The notes under the pieces were generated by a model. It ran no database searches. It had not been told where the DNA came from and saw nothing but the letters and a program-made list of their open reading frames with translations. This document shows, piece after piece, positions 57,750-64,000 of a DNA stretch of 64,000 bases. A program made the position numbers and the translations under genes. How positions within the stretch are numbered: position 1 is the first letter of the stretch; the number at the start of each line of letters is the position of its first letter. Source of the DNA: Ophiura sarsii (lineage: Eukaryota > Echinodermata > Ophiuroidea > Amphilepidida > Ophiuridae); assembly GCA_035610835.1 (NCBI GenBank), contig CM069459.1, forward strand, positions 51,821,755-51,885,754, read 5' to 3'.

Positions 57750-59905
57750 ACATATTGTGCACACTGTTGACAGTATGGCAAGCTTAATGTATGATAATTG
57801 GATAAATACAGTTTATTAGTCAATAAACTGTGTTTATCGGATCATGCATACTTTCCTAGTTACAGGGCGATACAATTCTTAATTACTTCAAAATCATGGT
57901 TTAAGAGTGAAATCTCTTATTGTAAATAAGTTTATATTTTTCACTCTAAATTCACAATTAGGAATCGTATCGCTCTGTAACTTGGAATGTATGTATGATT
58001 TATGATCGGATATGTAAATCTGCAAGAAAATCTACTTTCTAAAAAAAATCATGAATAAATACGGTTTATTAGTCAATGGAATGCGCTCTCTGGAAAAGAT
58101 CACATAATATGCCTTTAATCGAGATAAACTATGTTTTACCAGTGAAAAACAGTGTTTATCGATAAACTGAGTTTATCGAGATAAACTATGTTTTTCCAGA
58201 GAAAAAGAGTGTTTATTGATAAACTGAGTTTATCGATAATCACTGTTTTTTCGATCGAAAAACAGTGTTTTTCAATTTGATAAACTGAGTTTATTGATGA
58301 ACTGTTTTTCGAGCAAAAAAAAGCGTGTATCGATAAACTCTGTTTTTCGAGCAAAAAATAGTGTTTATTGATAAACTTTTCATTAAACACTGTTTTTCGC
58401 TTGAAAAACACCGTTTTTCAATTTGATAAACTGAGTTTATCGATAAGCTATAAACTGTGTTTATCGATAAACTATAAACTGTTTAACGACCGATAAACTG
58501 AGTTTATCAATAAACACTGTTTTTCGCTTGAAAAACACTGTTTTTTGCTCGAAAAACACAGTTTTTCAATTTGATAAACTGAGTTTATCGATAAACTATG
58601 TTTTTGATCGAAAAACAGTGTTTTTCAATTTGATAAACTGAGTTTATCGATGAACAGTTTATCGAGCGTAAAACATTGTTTTTCGCTCGAAAAACATAGT
58701 TTATCTTGATAAACTCAGTTTATTGGTTGAAAATCATTGTTCGACCGATTAACAGTGTTTATCAGCGATAAACCGTGTTTATCGGATTGATATACATTAA
58801 GCGTGCCAATGGCAATGTATGATAATTCAATAAAAATGGTTTATCACCGAATAACTTTTCGAGCGAAAAACAGTGTTTATCGAAACAATCGCTCAAAAAC
58901 ACATAATTTGATAAACTATGTTTTTCCAGCCAAAAACAGTGTTTATTGATAAAACTATGTTTTTTGAGCAAAAAATAGTGTTTACCGATAAACTTTTCAT
59001 TAAACACTGTTTTTCGCTTGAAAAACCACTGTTTTTTGCTTGAAAAACCACTGTTTTGCTTGAAAAACACCAGTTTTCAATTTGATAAACTGAGTTTATC
59101 GATAAACTGTTTATCGATCGATAAACTGAGTTTATCAATAAACACTGTTTTTCGCTTTGAAAACAGTTTTTTCAATTTGATAAACTGAGTTTATCGATAA
59201 ACTATGTTTTTCTCTCGAAAAAAGGTGTTTATCGATAAACTCTGTTATTCGATCGAAAAACAGTGTTTTTCAATTTGATAAACTGAGTTTATCGATGAAC
59301 AGAGTTTATCGAGCGTAAAACACTGTTTTTCTATTGAAAAACAGTTTATCGATAAACAAGAGTTTTTCGAGCGAAAAAACAGTGTTTTTCAATTTGATAA
59401 ACTATGTTTTTCGCTCGAAAAATAGCTTATCTTGATAAACTCAGTTTATTGGTTGAAAATCATTGTTCGACCGATTAACAGTGTTTATCAGCGATAAACC
59501 GTGTTTATCAAATTAATATACATTAAGCGTGCCAATGGCAATGTATGATAATTTAATAAAAACGGTTTATCACAGAATAACTTTGTTTATCACCGATAAA
59601 CACTGTTTATCGACCGATAAACTGAGTTTATCGAGATAAATTTTGTTTTCGAGCGAATCGAAACACTGTTTTTCGCTCAAAAACACATTTTTTCAATTTT
59701 CGAGCGAAACAGTGTTTATAGATCAATTCTGTTTTTCAATCGAAAAACAATGTTTTTCAGTTTGATAAACTGAGTTTATCGAGCGATAAACACTGTTTAT
59801 CAATAAAATAAACTCTTGTTTTTCTAGCAAAAAAAAGTGTTTTTCAATTAAATAAACAGTGTTTATCGATAAACTATGTTTTTCGCTTGAAAAACAATTC
59901 TTTGT
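57750..59905. repeat. self-complementary GTTTATC/GATAAAC array
   Basis: From about 58110 almost every position belongs to GTTTATC, GATAAAC, GTTTTTC or GAAAAAC words, with sense and antisense forms alternating every 10-20 bp. A ~150-bp block (CGACCGATTAACAGTGTTTA.. to GTGCCAATGGCAATGTATGA) recurs at an offset of about 726 bp (58745 and 59471), with a third partial copy near 57775. The frames on the minus strand (58136-58411, 58762-59070) are by-products. No gene. Confidence 0.9.
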
Positions 59906-60072
59906 AGGTGGAGTGTTTTCATCAGTTTTGTAATTTTAGTATTTTACGTTGTCTAAAGCTTGATCATGTAGCTTGAATTAAACAGTCTGACATCTCCCTG
60001 AATTAACTATCATAAAGACCCCCACCCCACCCCGTTGTCATGATTGGGAGGAGGTGTGAACGTCTAACTCAA

Positions 60073-60225
60073 AACAACAATTTGGTTTCTTGTAAAATAT
60101 TCTCAAAAAGGTGTAGGCACAGAACAATTTGGTTCTAAGAACCATAGAGTGTCTACTTTTAGATAACAAAAATGATTGCTTATAATCAACAAAGGGGTCT
60201 TTTTGTTGGCCATTTTGTAACTAGT
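60073..60225 (+). repeat. right flank repeat of the GATAAAC array
   Basis: Direct partner of 57388-57560, diverged. Confidence 0.75.
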
Positions 60226-60422
60226 ATTTTTTAATGGATATACTATTGTTTACTGAACATTTGAGGAAAACATGTAACAAACAAAAACAAATAATAAAAA
60301 CCCAGCGCGGGCGAACACCCAGATAAATTTAATATCGTAGGCCTTTATGTTCACCTGTTTAAATATCGTTCTTAATAGCTCGTTTACAATCATTTTGAAA
60401 ATGTGTTTTGCACTGAGTAACC

Positions 60423-60438
60423 GCCCCCCCCCCCCCCA
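60423..60438 (+). repeat. poly-C tract
   Basis: A run of about 15 C. Confidence 0.85.
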
Positions 60439-60909
60439 TCTAGTAGTTTTCAAGGCCTGGTGGTGTTTTGAATGGAGGGACAGGGGGTCGTGAATGCGCT
60501 TATAGGACACCAATGTACAACCCTCTACTTCACACCGGAGCCCGACTTCTTTCCCCTGGCTTCTTTCCCCGGCTTCTTTCATTCATAAATCATAGACTAT
60601 TTACTTTTTCCGGGAGTTAAATTGTTTTATAAATCTTATTACGACCGATTGCAGAGCAAAACATAACGTCTCCTATTAAACATTTACAAGTCAATTGGTA
60701 TGATGGATGAAGTTGAAGTAGAAAGTGAATAGGTGATAATTTACGGAAGTTGGCCATAAACTCGTAGATAGTTTTGTATTGCTTTAGAATAAAGTTTTGT
60801 TTATGAAAACACCGTCGAACATAAATTGTATAAAGGATACATTCTTTCTAATCCTTTTATTCTATAAAAATGCTATACAATTAATTGGGATATGTGTCAA
60901 TACTGATTA

Positions 60910-61130
60910 TATAGGCGGGCGGCCTACGCTCTGCAATGATCGGCACCGGCACCGTGGCATAGCGCGGGCGGGCGTAAACGGCATCCAGCAGCGGGGCGGC
61001 TGGGCACCTCCCTCCATGCAGCGCTAAGAGATGCGCGTACGCGGAATTACATACTACGGTGCGCCCTATGGGTAACGCGGAACATTCCAGTCCTTCTCAT
61101 AGAGCGTCCTTGCTTGGGACTTCTGAAACG
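60910..61130. other. GC-rich patch, unassigned
   Basis: Clearly richer in G+C and CpG than the surroundings (GCGGGCGGGCG, GCAGCGGGGCGGCTGGGC). It directly precedes the inverted partner element. No rRNA, snRNA or coding similarity was recognised. Confidence 0.45.
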
Positions 61131-61159
61131 ACTACCCAGAAATGGGAGGAACTAGCTCG

Positions 61160-61835
61160 TAGTAAAACACGTCTTTATAACAACGTCTCCTATTGGTTCA
61201 CTGATTACACTTACAAGATGAATATTCAGTTTTATTACCATAAAATTAACATCTTTTGTGCGGACTCAGTTGGTGCGTGTACTCAGAATTGTGTGTGTGT
61301 TTGAACTTTGGGTGTGCGGAGAGTAGGGGTGTATTAAGTCGCGTGCGTGTGTATTATAGTCGGCGGTGTGGGAATATTCTGTGTGGGTTAAAGATTTTTA
61401 TTACGCTCTCGTTGGTGTGTGTAATGCTCATTGGCGAATAAAGTTCGTAGGGGTGTACATGGGATGGGGGTGTGTGTGTGTATTGGAGCGTGTTTGTATA
61501 TTATGTAGTGTGTATTATGAATTATGCGTGTTTTATTAAATTGCGTTTTATATTTCACCGCGTTTATTAGGCATTCTGTGTGGTTGCGTGTGTAAGTTGG
61601 ATGTATTTGTATATGTTGTTGCGTATGTATATTATATTTTGTGTGCACAACCAATAATATACACACAAATGTTACATATACACACACAAATTATGATTGT
61701 TCACCAATAATATACACACAAATGTTACATATACACACACAAATTATGATTGTTCACCAATAATATACACACAAATGTTACATATACACACACAAGTTAT
61801 GATTGTTCAAATGTTTACAAACGGCGTTCCATAGC
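61160..61835 (-). repeat. hairpin-rich repeat element, copy 2
   Basis: Reverse complement of 44262-44770 in block order, including three 53-bp GTGTGTATATGTAACATTTG units (about 61655-61800) and ending ACAAACGGCGTTCC. It contains ~300 bp of extra TGTGTG-rich sequence (61300-61640). Confidence 0.8.
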
Positions 61836-62580
61836 TATCAAGTCAAAATCATAGCCACATATCATACAAGACGTAATGTTGTGTATCTCGCGCTATTCAG
61901 TTGGAATTAGGCAGGTTTAGCAGAAGTTTGGTTGAGTTGACTAGAGGTTTAGATACATGAATAGAATTGATATCACTACTTAAATAATATGGAACCTAAA
62001 AAACCGGGAACCACGAGAAGTGACATCGAGGAAACACCCAAATAAATGTGTTGCTTAGAGAATAACAGTATTGTTTTTAGACCGTACCCGTGTTATAATG
62101 TCTGACATAAATGCGGACAGTCCCACTTTAGACATTCATTCTCATCCAATTTGTACCTTTAATTGCCCACATTTGTCAACTTTTACCCCTGAGTATCGAT
62201 CAACCCACAAACATTCCATCCAATCCCGTGCGATGGGTACGTCATGTGTCACCCGAAGAAGTGCGCGTTATGGAACAAAATTATAATTACCACGCACTGT
62301 GCAAGGGTGGTCACGCTAATAATGTACGCCGTGTTAAGTTGTCTGATATAAATGTCGCCGATTTCTCTGAGAACCAATGAGAATTGCTTAAACATTCTTA
62401 GCTGTTTAAGAATTCACAATATCTAAACATGACCATTGGGAATACGTAATACGTATATTTGCTGCTTACACAACGTGGAGCGAAAACACGGGGAACCACT
62501 ACAATTAATACCAGGAACCACCAACAAATTGTTGTCCAAACAAATGATATTCATTCAAAGCATATTTAAAAAACATGAAA
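61836..62580. other. no recognised feature
   Basis: Short frames only. The frame at 62071-62286 matches no family I know. Confidence 0.4.
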
Positions 62581-62583
62581 ATA

Positions 62584-63249
62584 CAGGGTGAGTCAAAAAG
62601 ACTGCAATAGTGGAAAGAAGCCATTTTATTTTCAAAACCAAAATTAATTTTAAATTTCTTTAAACGTTGCAAGAATGATGTATTTAATCCTAACTTTGTG
62701 TGAAAAAATGAAGTCGATCGCATTTTTCGTTTGTCTTTGGTGACCCTCTTTGCTGCACAACCAAATTTACCTGTTTGTCCACGAGCACAGCGATTTTCAT
62801 TTGAAATGGCACACATTGCATTTTCATATTTGAATATCCCGCCAACAAAAAAATGGAAAATGTCAGTTTTTTATTAAAATTTAGAACATTATACGCTTTC
62901 ATAGCATGGGTATGATTATAATTGATTATGCTAACTTACATGTAAACAAGAAAGGATGCATCAAATTCCAATAACATCACAAATGAACTAAAGTTTCCAA
63001 ATTTGAATAAGAGACACATTTTGCGATCTGATGCATATTTTGGGTATCTCGTGGACAAACGTGTGAAATGGGTGCACTGGTCAAAAGGTTCACCAAAGAC
63101 AAACGAAAAATGCGATCGACTTCATTTTTTCACACAAAGTTAGGATTAAATACATACTTCTTGCAACGTTTAAAAAGTTTTAAAATTCATTTTGGTTTTG
63201 AAAACAAAATGGCTTCTTTCCACTATTGCAGTCTTTTTGACTCGCCCTG
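62584..63249. mobile_element. 666-bp mariner-type MITE with ~165-bp inverted repeats
   Basis: CAGGGTGAGTCAAAAAGACT at the left and its inverted form (AGTCTTTTTGACTCGCCCTG) at the right, each bordered by TA. The arms stay complementary for about 165 bp (to about 62750 and 63085), giving mirrored open frames (62505-62816 minus, 63068-63394 plus). No transposase motif is recognised in the core. Confidence 0.88.
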
Positions 63250-63251
63250 TA

Positions 63252-64000
63252 GAGACACCAATACATATTATGTATTACTTAAAATAATTAATTATTTATT
63301 CGTTCAAAAAAGGTCGAAAGATATTCAATGTTGTTATTTTATAATATTACAATGTATAACGTTGATGTTACGCGTCTATATCATTCTCAAATGATAAATA
63401 AAAAAGTGGCTAATTGATAATTAATTAGCCCTTGATTAATGAAATAATAAGTGGGTTTTTCCCTTCAATTCACCTTAATAGCTGAAGTAGGTGGGGTTTT
63501 TTCAATTCAAAAACCAATGGCAAAATATAAATATTTTGACAGTTACTCACCCAAAACATAATATCTAACAAAACTTCTAACATTGGAATTGAAGAAGTTT
63601 CCCAAATCGAGATAAGCTACCCGCACGTCCCCTACCGTCTGACGGAAATACCTTAACGACGGCGGTAGCAAACCCGACTACAACAATGCTAAGTACCCGA
63701 TGACACGTCCTTTAACATGTTTAGGATGACGGCTAAACAAAATAACTTAGTGAAATTCGATATAATATTTTGTAGTCATCTCGTTATGTTAAAACTATTT
63801 TTAAGCCATAGGTGTTGGAAAATATAGTTCCACGGGACTACATCTAGCCCTGAGAAAACACATCACGAGCATATCATGCTACGCTGGTTATCGGGTTTAT
63901 TGGTCCTATAATTAAATTTCATTTTGAATCTGATAAATCCGCCATGCATGGTTTATCCTTAGAGAATACAGATCATGTATATTTGCCACTCAATCGCATA
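63252..64000. other. no recognised feature
   Basis: AT-rich DNA to the window end, no gene or repeat noticed. Confidence 0.4.

Noticed and set aside
58136..59138. Minus-strand frames with Phe/Lys/Asn-rich repeats
   Set aside because: By-products of the GTTTTTC/GAAAAAC array; composition and repetition do not fit a protein family.
62505..63394. Two similar ~100-residue frames on opposite strands
   Set aside because: They are the two complementary arms of one MITE, so similarity is due to the inverted repeat, not to paralogous genes.

Overview
This window looks like nuclear DNA from a marine invertebrate deuterostome. An echinoderm or hemichordate is my best guess, an inference from overall texture: AT-rich, intron-scale spacing, many TACATGTA and AGGCCTA words, GGTCA-rich dispersed repeats and a dense population of small DNA transposons. 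There is no bacterial gene layout. Only one long open reading frame exists and almost everything else is repetitive.

Layout. 1-2,960: two copies of the 3' part of a decayed mariner-type transposon, a 464-bp TA-flanked mariner MITE and a recognisable mariner transposase remnant. 2,962-31,000: a mosaic tandem array of five diverged 4-7 kb units sharing the same landmark blocks in the same order. It is interrupted by TTAA-flanked MITEs, several other terminal-inverted-repeat elements and one 5'-truncated non-LTR retrotransposon end. 31,100-33,500: more MITEs and two copies of a dispersed 350-bp repeat. 33,758-34,954 (minus): the only solid protein gene, an intronless two-Ig-domain type I membrane protein with a paired YxxL (ITAM-like) tail. 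35,000-44,260: sparse DNA with a tRNA-like sequence, a 1.6-kb double-hairpin element and four TTAA MITEs or fragments. 44,262-44,770: a repeat element whose inverted partner lies at 61,160-61,835.

44,831-55,492 (plus): a candidate small four-exon gene (TATA box, strong Kozak ATG, all phase-0 splices, about 113 codons). Its second intron holds a nested hAT-type MITE, GGTCA-rich degenerate repeats and a 28-unit array of about 108 bp carrying three to four nuclear-receptor-like half-sites per unit. 56,096-56,945: palindromes and a TIR element containing a nearly intact tRNA-Asn(GTT). 57,750-59,905: an unusual array built almost wholly from GTTTATC/GATAAAC and GTTTTTC/GAAAAAC words, self-complementary throughout, with a ~726-bp higher-order period. 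60,000-64,000: flanking repeat, a GC-rich patch, the inverted partner element and a 666-bp mariner MITE with long TIRs.

No pathway can be assembled from the genes here. The notable biology is the repeat architecture, the ITAM-like Ig receptor, and the possible small gene wrapped around the half-site array. All coordinates of diverged repeats are by eye and approximate to tens of bases.
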